Source: Cladosporium sp. IMV 00045 (lineage: Eukaryota; Ascomycota; Dothideomycetes; Cladosporiales; Cladosporiaceae). From it: a stretch of 64,000 nt of DNA. The stretch is taken from positions 39,046-103,045 of the forward strand of contig MSJI02000882.1 in assembly GCA_001931905.2 (NCBI GenBank). Reading direction: 5' to 3'. A program made the translations under genes and the position numbers. The notes beneath the pieces are model-generated. The model made no database searches, was not told where the DNA came from, and saw only the letters and a list, made by a program, of their open reading frames with translations. This document shows positions 43,270 to 54,794 of the stretch, one piece after another; within the stretch, counting starts at the first letter, position 1; every line of letters starts with the position of its first letter.

Positions 43270-44397
43270 TCACCACACCGGCTCTGAAACCTCTGCCAAC
43301 ATCCTCATGGTCTCCTCGATCTCCTCCGGCGGAGTTCGACCCCAGCCACATTCGGTCGCTACACCGAACTCAGGCGCGAATTTCTTCGCCTCCTCGATTC
43401 GCTTCTTGGTCCCTCCGAGATCGCCAAACCTTGCCACTCCGAGATCCAGCTCGCACCCATGCTTCTGCAGTGCTGGGTAGAGAACGGTGAGAGGCGATAG
43501 GTATTTCGACAAGTGGGTCATCGCTGACTGGGGAACCGGAAAATGGGAATAGGCAATCTTGTGGGGAGTTCGGGCGAAGAGGGCCAATGTGCGGTCCGTC
43601 ACTGCTTGAAGTGAGGTTGGCTCGAAGAAGTGTTTGTGCTCCATATCACCTGATTGTGTCAGTCAAAATATCAAACGTCAAGAGACTTCGTCTTCTAGCG
43701 TACCGTAGCAATTATGCATCCCTATCTCAACATCCTGATCCACCTGCGCGATCATCCGAAGGATGTACTCGATCTGGCTCTTCTGCGGATCATCGTGCCA
43801 CGACGTCTCCCACAAACCTTCCCACAGCGCCGTGTCGATCGCAAGGTCTATCTGAATCGAAAGCTCATCGTGTGGAATCTCGTCTTGGATTCTGCGCAGC
43901 GCTCTGAACAAAGCGGCTTCGTGCACGTCAAAGGCTGTTGCGCGAAACTGCTGGTAGACGATGATCGCCACGTTGGCACTTGTGGGAAGGCAGACCTGGA
44001 ACTTGGCTCGAGCGGGAATGACGCCTTGGCTCTTTAACTTCTTGAACACGGCATAGCTTTCGATCGCCGCTTCGTCGTACCGCGTGTTGAGATGTAGTTG
44101 GGAGAGTTGTGCAATGCATTCCTCACCCTCTTCTGGGGGGAAGTACTTGTGGGGCGCGGCTTGGTTTACCTGCGTGGGGCTGACTACTTGGGGAACGCTG
44201 GAGTTCATGAACAAGCCACGTTGCCACCGCGTAAAGAAAGCCCTCTCGCCCGTCTCGCCGTCCGGGAAGCATTTGAGGCGGTTTGGCATGCGCTTCGCAC
44301 ACTCGGTGAACACTGTGTGCGCGTCAGGGCAGCCTGAGATGCTACCGACAAGGTGACACCCGTGGATCTTGCTGCGCGTGTGGTCTGAGTGAGCCAT
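43270..44397 (-). CDS. UROD/MetE-like barrel protein (cobalamin-independent methionine synthase family-like)
   Basis: Exons 43704-44397 and 43270-43649 (54-bp intron, GTACGC..AATCAG) give 357 residues. The splice rebuilds HNCYGDMEHKHFFEP, a block expected for MetE-like C-terminal barrels (H-C and D near the metal site). Earlier markers are HLVGSISG, FPDGETGERA and LSIQIDLAIDTALWEG; the end is GVATECGWGRTPPEEIEE, the usual final Cys-bearing loop. The single barrel lacks the N-terminal half of true MetE (about 760 residues), so it is probably not a methionine synthase. It could act in methyl transfer or degradation of a small molecule. Confidence 0.8.
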
Positions 44398-45397
44398 TGC
44401 TGAAGTCGCGTGGACTTTGTGGGAGGAGAAGCAGGTTGTTCAGCGTGATCTGGCAATCCATACTTATAGCAAGAGGTCTTCATCATGAGGGGTCTCGTGT
44501 CTTGAGGGGTAATTTCATCCCATTCCTCAAACGCGGCACAGAATGCTGTGAATGGCCAATGGCGAAGTCGAAGATTCGGCCATATGCAAGACAAATCAAA
44601 TTTCGAGGGCGAGGCCGCTAAGTTGACATGGGTCCTGAGCTGTTTGCAAGCGAGCTGAGAGGGCTTGATGGTACGATCTGCGAGAAAGGATGCATATATC
44701 GAGAGACGCGTCGTTTCCAGCCGCTATATCTGACAGACATGTGTTGTTGGTGTGTTGGAGCAATGAAGTCAGCAAGCCGATGACAAATATGCTGTTTTGT
44801 AAAAGCACCAGAGACCACAAAGCTCGGGCTTCGGTATTCGGACAGCGAGCAGGTCTTGCCAGCCATTCATCGATCTTGCTGCAGAATATTACAAATGACG
44901 GAGAATATCGCACATGCGATACCCAAGTATCTTGTCATCCGTAAGATGTCCAGAAGTACATCCGATACTGTTTTCTGGTGTGAGATGTTTGGAGATTCCA
45001 TGACTTTTTCTAAGCCGGCAGCTGCCCGACAACCGGCCCAGACGACCCAACCAGGAAAATGATATCTTGCCTTTGCCTCAATCAAAAAGAGCTTTCCGAA
45101 TATAAATTGGATCGTTGGATATATAAATGTCAGCCGGAAAGATCGCCTTTTGTAGGACTGGTGTAATTCTGAGAATTATTCCAGTAACTTATTCGTTGGT
45201 CATTTTTCATTTTGTGAGTTAGAATTTTCCGCGTTCAGTATACTGAAACCATGTACTCTGGCGCGTCAAAAAAAAAAAAAAAACGTATGCGAGTTGATCA
45301 GATCAGATTGCTTCAGAATTCGTGACACAGAGTTGGTGTTCACATATCTAAAGTGGAGCACCAAAATTCGGCGTAAGAGTCGACACGTGCTCGACAA
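44398..45397. other. Intergenic, 1 kb
   Basis: No domain-bearing frame. A run of about 15 A lies near 45270. Holds the promoter of the MetE-like gene. Confidence 0.45.
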
Positions 45398-46663
45398 TCA
45401 AGGCAGTACCTTAACCAGACTCCCTGAGTTCTCTAGAGCAGCCAGTTCGCCTTGCAGCATTTGCACACAGATCGTATGCGTTTCTTCATTTATATCGAGT
45501 CTGGGTGGGGGGCCTGCCGGCCTGAGAGCTATGATCAGCTGATCCAGAGCGAATAGACACACAAGACCGAAGCCCAGGTAGTCAAAGTAATCATCCAAGG
45601 GTCGCTTCCAACTGGTAGAGGATCCTTTGTTCGATATAGCCAGGAACTTCAGCTGGTCGCGGAGACTGTGGGCTGTTGCGAGCAATGCGAGGGTTTTCGC
45701 GTGGTCTAGGGACGAGGTGGATGAGGCGGACCACCATCTGTCGATCAGTGTTGCTACCTGGAGTATTATGTTGATGATCTCGTTGGTGGAGTTGGCGTGT
45801 CCGGCGAGGACCAGATCTGCCAGTGCATGGCGAGGTGCGTTGGCGAAAGACCCCTTGCCACAGTCGAGCAGTGCTTCGGTCAGGATTGGCCAACCAGATG
45901 TTCGTGAGACGTGGTGCCTAGGCTTGCTGGACATCAGCATGGAGACCGCACCGATGGCATGTTTAGTCCAGGCATCCTCCTCAGGCGCACGTAAGATCTC
46001 AAAGATCGCCAAGAGTTGCGCGGTGACGAGCAAATCTTCCCGTCTCACAACACGATCGCCAGCCAGTGCGTGCCTGAGATCTGTCAAACCCCGCTCGTAG
46101 CATAGGAGAACTCCGGGACTGGAGAAGTCGTCTGGACCTGCAGAAAGGAGATCATCCAGCTGGGCTGAGAGGCATCGCAAGGCACTATCGACACATGCAG
46201 TACGCTCGCCTACGGAGATGGGTGCGATGCTGGCATATGTCCAGTGGCGCCAACGAAGCACATCGCCAAGACGCTCTGGATGGCATCGAACGAGGACGAC
46301 AGCCACGCGAGCGATGTGGAAGCGCGCGAGGGATAGAATGGCATCGGGTTCGACGCAGCATGGCGATGAAGTCAATAATGGAAAACAAGGGGGCCTTGGC
46401 CGAGATCTCGCTGACAACAGAGCTTGTTGTTCGTCTTCTGGTGCTTCTTTGCGCCTGCCAAGTCGTCGTTGGGGACATTTGATCGACGAAGCGAGGTCTG
46501 GGTGCCCACTTTGGAATCGCGTGAAGCCATCGGTCGGTATGTGCTGCGGGCGAAGCGACTGAGAGAAGGCTTTGGTTCTAGCTTGCGCTCTAGCGTTTCG
46601 ACCCTGGGGAATGGTGCTATCGGTAGATGTGATGAAGATAAGAGGCAACGGGGTCGAGTCCAT
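45398..46663 (-). CDS. Fungal transcription-factor-like regulatory-domain protein without zinc cluster
   Basis: 421 residues from a true ATG at 46663. The N-terminus PLIFITSTDST...RAQARTKAFSQSLR matches the short motif that opens many fungal proteins annotated as Fungal_trans_2/DUF3468-like. A helical repeat region follows (CVDSALRCLSAQLDDLL, LLCYERGLTDLRHALAG, AIFEILRAPEEDAWTKHAIGA), typical of the middle homology region of Zn2Cys6 regulators. The GW-rich segment SRTSGWPILTEALL also fits. No CX2CX6C cluster is present upstream in frame, a common state for this subgroup. DNA binding is therefore doubtful. Confidence 0.8.
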   Translation of the reverse strand: MDSTPLPLIFITSTDSTIPQGRNARAQARTKAFSQSLRPQHIPTDGFTRFQSGHPDLASSIKCPQRRLGRRKEAPEDEQQALLSARSRPRPPCFPLLTSSPCCVEPDAILSLARFHIARVAVVLVRCHPERLGDVLRWRHWTYASIAPISVGERTACVDSALRCLSAQLDDLLSAGPDDFSSPGVLLCYERGLTDLRHALAGDRVVRREDLLVTAQLLAIFEILRAPEEDAWTKHAIGAVSMLMSSKPRHHVSRTSGWPILTEALLDCGKGSFANAPRHALADLVLAGHANSTNEIINIILQVATLIDRWWSASSTSSLDHAKTLALLATAHSLRDQLKFLAISNKGSSTSWKRPLDDYFDYLGFGLVCLFALDQLIIALRPAGPPPRLDINEETHTICVQMLQGELAALENSGSLVKVLP

Positions 46664-48585
46664 CGGAGACAGCCGCTCTATTGGTTGGAGGCTTGTGTCT
46701 GGGTGTAGCTGCTATCGCGAGGCTGAACCTTGGAGACGTTTTCACACGTGGCCGATGACGCCTTTTCTCCTCCCTTGGCCGTTTGGAGATATGGTCTCGG
46801 TCGGCACTGATAACTATTTTGTCAATCCGCGCGGCGACGGAGTATACGCATGCATCAGAGAGATACTCTGCTGCACGCAATAGACAAACAGGTAAGTCTC
46901 CTGTCAGCTATTTGGTGAAACACGCCCCGCAGGCATCAACGCAGGTGAGCTGACGCACGCAGGCGAAGATCCCGTGGTGATCATGCTAGTCAGCTTGCAT
47001 AGAACCCCGGTCACAGCTGAAAGAGGGAAGATGGCGAGTCGAGGCAGGACGATTTTGCATGGTATATTGTGTTGACGGCTTCCTCCGCTGGCTGTCATAG
47101 ACTTTGACATGTGCATAGTCTCGACACGACATCGACCTGTCAGTCTGCAAGTGTCAAACGACTCCTCATGGCTCTAGAAGCGAAAAGGCGTGACGATGTG
47201 GTACTTGAGAAGATCGTCGCCAGGATGGGTATGGGAGTTGCAGCCAGAGGCAGATCTCGAGCCCGATCCAATGGGTCGGATGAGGTCGCGCAGGGGGTGT
47301 CAAAAGACGGCAGGCTGAACAGATGCCCCAAAGGAAGTGAAGTGACCCAACACGTGATCTTACGGGCCAAATGAATCCTCAGTCTTTTGAGAGCAGGCCT
47401 CACTGCCAAGAGTAGCTCAATCGAATGCTGGGGGAAGGCAGATCTAGACTTCACTAGCAGCTCGTCAGCCTAGCCACTCATGGCTTCGCCCTCTCCTTCG
47501 GCCGCCTCCTCCCACACCCTTCTGGTCGTCCTCTCTAAACTCCGCCGGCATCGCCAACTCCCCCATCGCTCTCCTCTCTCGTGTCTTCACCATCTGTGTC
47601 CTCGCCTGTGTCGTCCGACTTCCGCTCTGCACCGAGTCATAGCAGGCTGACGGACCTGACTATCGTGTCTCAGCACAAGCCCATAGTCTCACTCTTCCAT
47701 ACGCTATATATATCATATCATCTGCGCCTCTGTTTGCCAATGCAGCAACGGCGAACAGAAATGGCTTGCTGAATCGTCTTGACCGATTGGGCGAAGGTGC
47801 AGCACATATCGCGAGGCGCAACTTGTAAGCTTTGCCCGTGGCCTCTACCATCGCCCGGCCATGCGTTGTGCGAAGTCTCAGACGGACGACGTCGGCTGAG
47901 GCGTCGCCCACCGCACCGCCAGACCACCCTCCTCCGGCGTCCAGAGCGTGCGGTCGCGTGGTCTTGACTCAGATCTCTTCCCCAATCGCATCTTTCCCCG
48001 CGGTACCCGCCCATCAGTTCCTGACCTCGTAGGATCCATCGCAGCCAGCCAAAGTCTTCCACACATGCGCCAGGGCCGCGCCTGTCACTGACCCAACGAC
48101 TGTTGTATGCTCTCTACACGGCGGCATCGTCTGGTCGCTGGAGTCCCGATCGGTCGGCTCGAACCTACCCATCTCCAGGCACACTCTCTCCGCACGGCAG
48201 ACCATTAGCTTTCGCTTCTCGACTGCCTTTCTACCAATCCTGTCCGTGAACCGTGCATCCCCCAAAGAGTAACCGCAGTTCGAGCCCGGCCCCATTCTGG
48301 TTCTGCGAACGCCGACATGTTGGTCCATCTAGGGTACCACACCTCTGTGGCGTTACAGACCACGCTCGAACCGCCCCTGGCCTCGTGGTATGTCTTACAT
48401 ATTTGATGCACCCACCTGTCTGCCACATCTTCGGGCATTTTCTGCAACTGTCGTACCTTACATAACTTCTTCTTGTTTCTCAAGGACAGTACTTTGCTTC
48501 CGTCTTACCTTCCAGGATACCACGAGTTGTATTGGACTGTCACCCTTGATCCAAGCAGGGCTTCCACAACCCGCCACCTCAAAAT
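46664..48585. other. 1.9-kb gap, no supported gene
   Basis: Many short overlapping frames on both strands, without domains, splice support or good starts. CT-rich sequence from about 47480 to 48580 is probably the long promoter/leader of the gene at 48586. Confidence 0.45.
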
Positions 48586-50160
48586 ATGGGTCTTTCAGCA
48601 TTCTGGACAGCCATCAAACGGCCTCGCGTCAGTGAGGCGCCTTCTCGCAAGCATAGTGAACGAAAATCCAACAGTCACAACAATCACATCAGCCACAACA
48701 AGCACACAGACTCAGCTGCACGGGAAACCGGAGATTCAAGTCCTCACCATCTCGATGCCATCTATGATACCCATCATCATATCATCCCTCATTCAAAGGG
48801 TGGCCCAAAACGTCACCCATCATCTCCGCCTCGCATTCACAGTCCCACTTCGAAGCAACAGAAGCGGGCAAGTCTCTGGAAGTCACACTCGGTCAAAGTC
48901 AAGCCTAATCCTCCAGCATCAGATGATGTCCAACCAACAAAAACCATCGAGAAGCGTCGCAGCTTCTGGAGGTCAGACTCAAAGGCCACCTCAAAAGCAC
49001 CCGCAGTCCAGGCTCCGGATACTGGCTTAGCTCCGTTGACGAGAACAGAGACCACAGGTCTCGCTTACGAGGACACCCATCTCTTCGCATCGAGCAGCGG
49101 GAGCACATCTACTAAGGCCAAACGCTCCAGTCTCCGTCTAAGCTTGAGGAGAACGGTGTCTAGCAAGAGCTCGAGAAGCCGCCTTAGCTTGCTGGGTGGC
49201 CGTGTTGATGACTCTGATGATGAGGACATCCCGGCGTTACCGCCAATTCCTGTCAATTTGAAGCGCGAGAAGTCACGATCACAGGATCCCGGCCGAAACC
49301 TCGGCATGGCAGACTCGTTCGCTCTTCCAGGAACTGCTATCACTTCGGACGATGTTCATGGAGCAGTGAAGCCAGCAACTAAGAGGGTATCGAATCGTCA
49401 AAGCTTGTCAAGCATTCTCACCAAGCGCAAGTCGACCAGCACTCTACCGCCACAAGAGCAAGGCAGCAATAGCAACAAACGCAAACGCCGCTCTTGGTTC
49501 TCAGTTCACAGCCCAACAGATGACTCATCTGACACTGCCTTGCCGCCAGTCCCCGCCCTTCCCTGTAGTTCAGAGCAGACCACCGTGGATCCTTCAGAAA
49601 TGGCCTTCCATCGCTTCCTCCACAACATTCACAATGCCCGTCCTCAAGCCGCCACAAGCGACTACGAGCGTTTTCTCGTCGCCTCCCGCGCCTATGACGA
49701 CTCAAGGCCATCACCAACCCTGCTTTCCCATACCAACAGCCGCTCAACCGCCCACACTTCCCTCCAAGCCGGACCCGGGCCTGGGTCGATGGCCCTCCAC
49801 CCAGCTCTCAAGCGCTCAACCTACGCTGCGCCTCGCGCCCGCCGAAGCCGCGCAAGCAACTGCCGCCCTCAGACCGCGCAACTCGAAGAGTCCGGAGGCC
49901 GCCCATTCCTCACCATCGAGCAGCAACACGAGTGGAACAAGCTTCGCGACCTGCTCGACGACACCATCAAGACCGTCTCCCCGACGTCTTCTCTGGATGA
50001 CGAAGACGACGACGGCGTCATGGGCATGATGCGCGAGTACAACCGCGAAGAAGAGCGCGAGATGCGCCACCGTGCTCAGCAGAGCAGGCGTGATCGTGAG
50101 CGCGGCTATGGCGCTTGGGCGAACGATGAGGCTTTGGCTAGGCTGGAGTTTGGGAGGTAG
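48586..50160 (+). CDS. Large disordered Ser/Arg-rich hypothetical protein
   Basis: A 524-residue single-exon frame (MGLSAFWTAIKRPRVSEAPS). Low-complexity Ser/Lys/Arg/His sequence contains repeated RRSFW, KRASLW and KRRSWF motifs (about 95, 126, 307), i.e. basic-aromatic clusters at regular points. A Pro loop DDEDIPALPPIPV is echoed later as TALPPVPALP. The C-terminal third is more ordered (EQQHEWNKLRDLLDDTIKTV), then an acidic stretch and a charged helix (EYNREEEREMRHRAQQSRRD). No known catalytic domain. Possibly a cytoskeletal or signalling scaffold; that is inference from composition. Confidence 0.75.
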   Translation: MGLSAFWTAIKRPRVSEAPSRKHSERKSNSHNNHISHNKHTDSAARETGDSSPHHLDAIYDTHHHIIPHSKGGPKRHPSSPPRIHSPTSKQQKRASLWKSHSVKVKPNPPASDDVQPTKTIEKRRSFWRSDSKATSKAPAVQAPDTGLAPLTRTETTGLAYEDTHLFASSSGSTSTKAKRSSLRLSLRRTVSSKSSRSRLSLLGGRVDDSDDEDIPALPPIPVNLKREKSRSQDPGRNLGMADSFALPGTAITSDDVHGAVKPATKRVSNRQSLSSILTKRKSTSTLPPQEQGSNSNKRKRRSWFSVHSPTDDSSDTALPPVPALPCSSEQTTVDPSEMAFHRFLHNIHNARPQAATSDYERFLVASRAYDDSRPSPTLLSHTNSRSTAHTSLQAGPGPGSMALHPALKRSTYAAPRARRSRASNCRPQTAQLEESGGRPFLTIEQQHEWNKLRDLLDDTIKTVSPTSSLDDEDDDGVMGMMREYNREEEREMRHRAQQSRRDRERGYGAWANDEALARLEFGR

Positions 50161-50961
50161 ATGGGTTAATGTCATTTTCCTTTTTCTTTTGGTTCATGGT
50201 GACGATGACGATAATGACGATGAGATATCCTTTGATTTTTGGGGCATCTCGACTTGTTTCATTGGGTTTCAAGGAAGCGGTGCAAGATCTTTCGAGCAGG
50301 GATGAAACAGTGGCATTGACCAGACTTTGGGAGATGCACAGAAATCTCATTTGTGTTTCCTTTATCACATGTACATTGTCTTGGATATGTATTCCTCAAA
50401 GCAGACATGAAATATCACCAAGCTACCACTTTTACCGCTTCATTGCTTTTAACATCATGATTTCTCCACTTGATTTGTCTCTTGCGTTGTCTCTGATGAA
50501 GAGAAGCCACGGATGCACCGCGGTTTCTGGTTTCTTTGGAGTCAGGAACCCATCTACCATACATACCCGCAACGACTCACAGCTCTACGGTCACCGCGCC
50601 TAAAATAAGCCCTACTAGCAACATGAAGAGATTAGTTTTAAGGCAAAGAGGTATCCGGGGAATGATGGACAGTTTAACCTCAACTCTCAGAATCGAAAGG
50701 AGTTCATTAAAATCTATCTAGCAAAATAGGCATATGTAGTCATGAATGAAGAACAACCCAACATCAAGCTTTGGAGAGTTCGAATGCGCAAGAAAAACCT
50801 CCAAGCGAAGCAGCCCAAGCCTCCCAACCTCATCAGACAAAGAGTTCCCGAAGTCCCCGATCCCAAATTCTTGAGTCTTAAAGACCGTCTATCCTACACT
50901 CCCATGCCAGATTCCTAGATCATAACTCTCCCCAAATCCCAAATCATAAACCCAGTCTACT
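50161..50961. other. Intergenic between convergent genes
   Basis: AT-richer 3' regions; no supported frame. Confidence 0.5.
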
Positions 50962-53900
50962 CTAATCATCGCCCTCACTCTCAATCCCCGTCTCCATCTC
51001 CCTCATAGCATCGTCAACATCCCTCCTCAACTCCTGGCTCTTAGCCAAATCTTCTCCAACAGAATAATCCGCGCTTCTCGCCACGCTACTCCTTCTCCTG
51101 CTGCGATTGTCCAGCACGCCGGGGAAAATCTTCGGCGCGGCAGACAGCGAGCCGAAATCGTGCACTGCGGATCCGGCTTGTTGCGCTGCGGGCGTGGATT
51201 GCAGGACGGGGAGTTCGGAAGATCCGGCGGGTTGGGGAGGGGGTTCGGTGGCGGCGAGTGTGGGTGTTTGGAAGGCCATGTTGCCGCTGCGGCTTGCGGC
51301 GATTTTGCGCTGGGCGCTTGGAGAGACGGAGCCGTCTTGTTGTTGCGAGTGGGAACCGTCAGGAGTGGACGTGCCTGGGAAACGGGAGGATTGAGGGTTG
51401 CGGTTGTAGGTGCGGGGAGGGGCTGCGGAGTTGTAGGCGCTGTTTGTAGGGCGGTAGTTGGCCGTGTCGATGTTGAGGGGGTTTGTGGCGGAAGGGTTGG
51501 TTTTCATGCTTTGTGTTGGGCTGGGAGGGGCGGCGGTGTTGGTTGTGCTTGTGTTGACGGCGCCAGGCGGGAGGTTGGTAGTGCTCAGAGTACGTTGCGA
51601 GGGAGCAGCCGGGTGAGAGTAGCGATCGATCATCGCCACCTCTTGCAGCCAGGTTTCGTGGCGGAAAGCCTCGCGAATGTTAGGCACGTTCACCTTGGCC
51701 ATGTCGTTACCTGCAACACCGGGGAGGTGGTAGTCTCTGCCCAGCCAGCGTTGCTTCACGCTGTGCTCGAAACCACTCTGGACAACGGAGTGTTTGGCAA
51801 GCTCCGACATGTCAACAGCAGAAAGCTTGTAGATCTGTGCGGCAACTGCATATTCTTCGATCAGAGGTTCCTTGGTAAAAGCGAATTGCAGCGGGTCATC
51901 TGTCGACAAACTGACGTTCAAACCGCGACGGAAGTATTGCAAGAATGGGTTGCGCTCGTAAGCCAAGAAAAGAGCGTTGTTGCTGAGCGGACTCATAGCA
52001 ACACCAATTTGCTCCAGGTAGAAGATGTATTGCAGCAGGGGCACCTTGCGCAGCAACAGACCGTGACTGATACTATGGCAGCACAGTAGAGCAGCAGCAA
52101 GATGGTCTACATCACCAGCTTCACCACAGTGAGGGCGAAGGACGAATGTGTTGAAACCGCGCTGCTTGCGGAAGACGTTGAGTGACGCCATGTTGGCAAA
52201 CAAGTAGTAGATCCAATAGCTGTAAGGCGGATTCTGATAGGTGTTCCACTCCTTTGGCAGGGGGAACTTGCGGTAGATACGGCGCTCGGTCTTGCTCTCG
52301 TCGTCAACAGTGTCAAAGCCGATCACACGCTGCAGGAAAATATGCAACTTTGGGTGCGAGGCTGGGTTCTTTGTCACCTCGAACAGAGGCTGGAAGAGGT
52401 TGACCACAATTTGCTCGAAGTTGTCCATCAGGTTGGAAGACTTGTAAACATCGAAGAGACGTGGGACCTGAATCAACCAGCGGACATTGGGTGAGAAGAG
52501 CTTGTTGTCAACAACCCAAGCGGCAAGCTTGTCCCATTCGTCGAGTGAGCGGCCGTAGATCGAGATACGCCATTCTACCATCTGGTACTTGCTACTCTCC
52601 AAGTCGCTGATGACCTCCTTGGTGATCTCCGCAAGGTAGCGACCATGAATGTAGTTGTCGGTCTTCAAGAAGATGGTACGCAACCTACTCTCTCCGACAG
52701 GGTTGTACTTCAAATTGAACTTGTCGAAACGGTGGAAAGAGTCGACATGCGCGTGCATATCCAGGGTGTCAATGGAGAGGTCGTAGGCCGTCAAGTTGAT
52801 GGATTCAAACACCTCCTTCAGCGTCAAGTGCTTACCGTCTCTGTACAAGACGATCTCGTCCGGACTCTTCTTCATCTTACTTTTGATGAAGCGCAGCAAA
52901 TGCTTTTGGTTCATGCAGGCAGAGTGGTGAACGTGCGTATCGACCTTTCTGACGTTGTAGAAGTCACGATGGGGCACCGCCTTGGTATCAGCAACTTCCT
53001 GGTATTCGTTGAGCAGAACGTAGAGGTTGAATTTGCCCTCAAGATATTGCAAGCGGCGGAATGCAAAACTCTTGCTTGGGCCATCGGAGGAGACGTTCAA
53101 TATTTGATCGAGATCCATGTAAAATTCGCGAATGGTCGGGATGTGAATGATGGGCTCGTGAAGATCAGACGATTCCGTAGTCTCATAAACTTGGTAAACG
53201 CCGGTTGGGTCAAGCTTGTAAGTCATCTCTTCCTCGCCAGGCACCGGAAGGCAGTCTTCGAGTTCGAAATCTTCGCCAATATCGTGGCCCATCTTACGGA
53301 ACTTTCGTGGCTGCCCATCCGGACGACCTTGCTCGTCTTTTGAGGACGGCTTGGGTGTGATGCCTTTGCTGTCGGCGCTAGACTTGTCTGTGCTGTTTTG
53401 CGCAGAAAGGCCACTCCTCTGTCCGTCCTGACTCCACACAGGCTCCGGCATAGGAGGATAGATACCCCAGCCAGGTTCGTCACGCGGATTATCCTCAGGC
53501 CCTTGAAGCGAAAGACGAATGTACTTGTGGCGGATGTCCATCACTTTCTGGATGTTGCTGTAAATTGTCTGCAGCTCGGACGTAACGCTGCTATCGTTGG
53601 CCGACTCAATGCCCACACCAGCTCCAGCACCGTGAATACCTTCCTTCTCCAACAATGGCTTTGACTCGTGAGGCACGCTAGGGTGATGCTGATGCGCCTC
53701 AGCAGCGCGGTCTGCACTGTAGTATGCATCCCTCGCCTTCTCCAGTGCCTCTGGCTGGGGAGGTCCCTGCTGTGGCGGAATTGGCCAATCCGGTTGGTCA
53801 AACACGCCCAGTCCAGGAGTCTGCACATTGGCAGCATTGGGGTGTTTGTTCGGATCGCTCAAACCAAGCGGTAGCGCACTTTTGTAACCCGCGCCGCCGG

Positions 53901-54423
53901 CACTCTGCAGGCTCCTCAAACTACCCGAACGCGAGAAAGCGTTCGCATCGCCGCCTGCATAGCTGGAAAACGTCCTATTCTTTGTGACTGGGCTGCGATT
54001 CGCCACGGGGCTGTTGATCTGGCTGTCCATTCCTGCCGCACCGCCTCTCTGGTTCTGATAGAACTGCTTGGCCTCGACGTGGCTCATCTGCTTCTCCAGC
54101 TGGTAATTATAGTGCGTGGTGCGCTTTTGCCTGTCGCGATTGAGCAGCACTGGGCCGTCACCATCTAGGGTGTTGGTGCTCTTCGAAAGCGGATCTTCTG
54201 GCAAGCGTCCGTCTCTTCCTTCGACGCCCTCGCGCTCGTGTTGGAAATCTTGGGTGGCGCGACGCGAGAGTCCGCTGGATTCGTGCCTCAGCCCGTCAGC
54301 TTCGACGTCGCTGGCATCGTCGCCGGAGGAGACGGCCAGATCGGACTGACTCTCGTCGTCACTGTCGCCGGGCGTGAGGTGCGAGGAATGGAAGGAGGGG
54401 TTGGTCGCGTTGCGCTGCATCAT
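50962..54423 (-). CDS. AMD1: AMP deaminase
   Basis: An intronless 1153-residue frame. Disordered N-terminus of about 300 residues, then the conserved catalytic region: FYNVRKVDTHVHHSACMN (zinc histidines), KHLLRFIKSKMK, FLKTDNYIHGRYLAEIT, LRPHCGEAGDVDHL, SPLSNNALFLAYERNPF, and the signature SLSTDDPLQFAFTKEPL with the catalytic Asp pair. The C-terminal 200 residues are Ser/Asn/Pro-rich. It converts AMP to IMP and ammonia in the cytosol, controlling adenylate pools and purine interconversion. The extended tail is longer than in yeast Amd1 (about 810 residues); long low-complexity ends are usual in filamentous fungi. Confidence 0.97.
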   Translation of the reverse strand: MMQRNATNPSFHSSHLTPGDSDDESQSDLAVSSGDDASDVEADGLRHESSGLSRRATQDFQHEREGVEGRDGRLPEDPLSKSTNTLDGDGPVLLNRDRQKRTTHYNYQLEKQMSHVEAKQFYQNQRGGAAGMDSQINSPVANRSPVTKNRTFSSYAGGDANAFSRSGSLRSLQSAGGAGYKSALPLGLSDPNKHPNAANVQTPGLGVFDQPDWPIPPQQGPPQPEALEKARDAYYSADRAAEAHQHHPSVPHESKPLLEKEGIHGAGAGVGIESANDSSVTSELQTIYSNIQKVMDIRHKYIRLSLQGPEDNPRDEPGWGIYPPMPEPVWSQDGQRSGLSAQNSTDKSSADSKGITPKPSSKDEQGRPDGQPRKFRKMGHDIGEDFELEDCLPVPGEEEMTYKLDPTGVYQVYETTESSDLHEPIIHIPTIREFYMDLDQILNVSSDGPSKSFAFRRLQYLEGKFNLYVLLNEYQEVADTKAVPHRDFYNVRKVDTHVHHSACMNQKHLLRFIKSKMKKSPDEIVLYRDGKHLTLKEVFESINLTAYDLSIDTLDMHAHVDSFHRFDKFNLKYNPVGESRLRTIFLKTDNYIHGRYLAEITKEVISDLESSKYQMVEWRISIYGRSLDEWDKLAAWVVDNKLFSPNVRWLIQVPRLFDVYKSSNLMDNFEQIVVNLFQPLFEVTKNPASHPKLHIFLQRVIGFDTVDDESKTERRIYRKFPLPKEWNTYQNPPYSYWIYYLFANMASLNVFRKQRGFNTFVLRPHCGEAGDVDHLAAALLCCHSISHGLLLRKVPLLQYIFYLEQIGVAMSPLSNNALFLAYERNPFLQYFRRGLNVSLSTDDPLQFAFTKEPLIEEYAVAAQIYKLSAVDMSELAKHSVVQSGFEHSVKQRWLGRDYHLPGVAGNDMAKVNVPNIREAFRHETWLQEVAMIDRYSHPAAPSQRTLSTTNLPPGAVNTSTTNTAAPPSPTQSMKTNPSATNPLNIDTANYRPTNSAYNSAAPPRTYNRNPQSSRFPGTSTPDGSHSQQQDGSVSPSAQRKIAASRSGNMAFQTPTLAATEPPPQPAGSSELPVLQSTPAAQQAGSAVHDFGSLSAAPKIFPGVLDNRSRRRSSVARSADYSVGEDLAKSQELRRDVDDAMREMETGIESEGDD

Positions 54424-54794
54424 GATTGCTGGTTGAGAGGGTGCGCAGGTGATATGCGCGTGGTTGCCCAGATTTCACGTTGCACAGAGCGCTTATTGGT
54501 GAGGTGTGCAGGGGAGTATGGTATGGGTGGGATGTCGAGCTGCCCCTCCAGAAGAAGTGCCAAGGTCCAGAAATTGCAGTCTCAGGCGGGAGATGGTGTG
54601 AAATAGGAGGAGGAGGGAGAGGATGACTCTTCAGCTCGCGAGGCAAGCGAAAAGAAAGAAAAACAGAGACCTCCCAGGAATGAGGTAGGTAGTCAATGGT
54701 GGGTGAGAGGTTGGAGCTTGGGTTGCACGGATTGTCTCTCCAGCTGGAGTCAGTCGACAGAAATATTGGGGAAGTGGATTGCCCGCCTGCATGA
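54424..54794. other. AMP deaminase upstream region
   Basis: Promoter and 5' leader of the minus-strand gene; purine-rich on the plus strand. No other gene. Confidence 0.5.
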
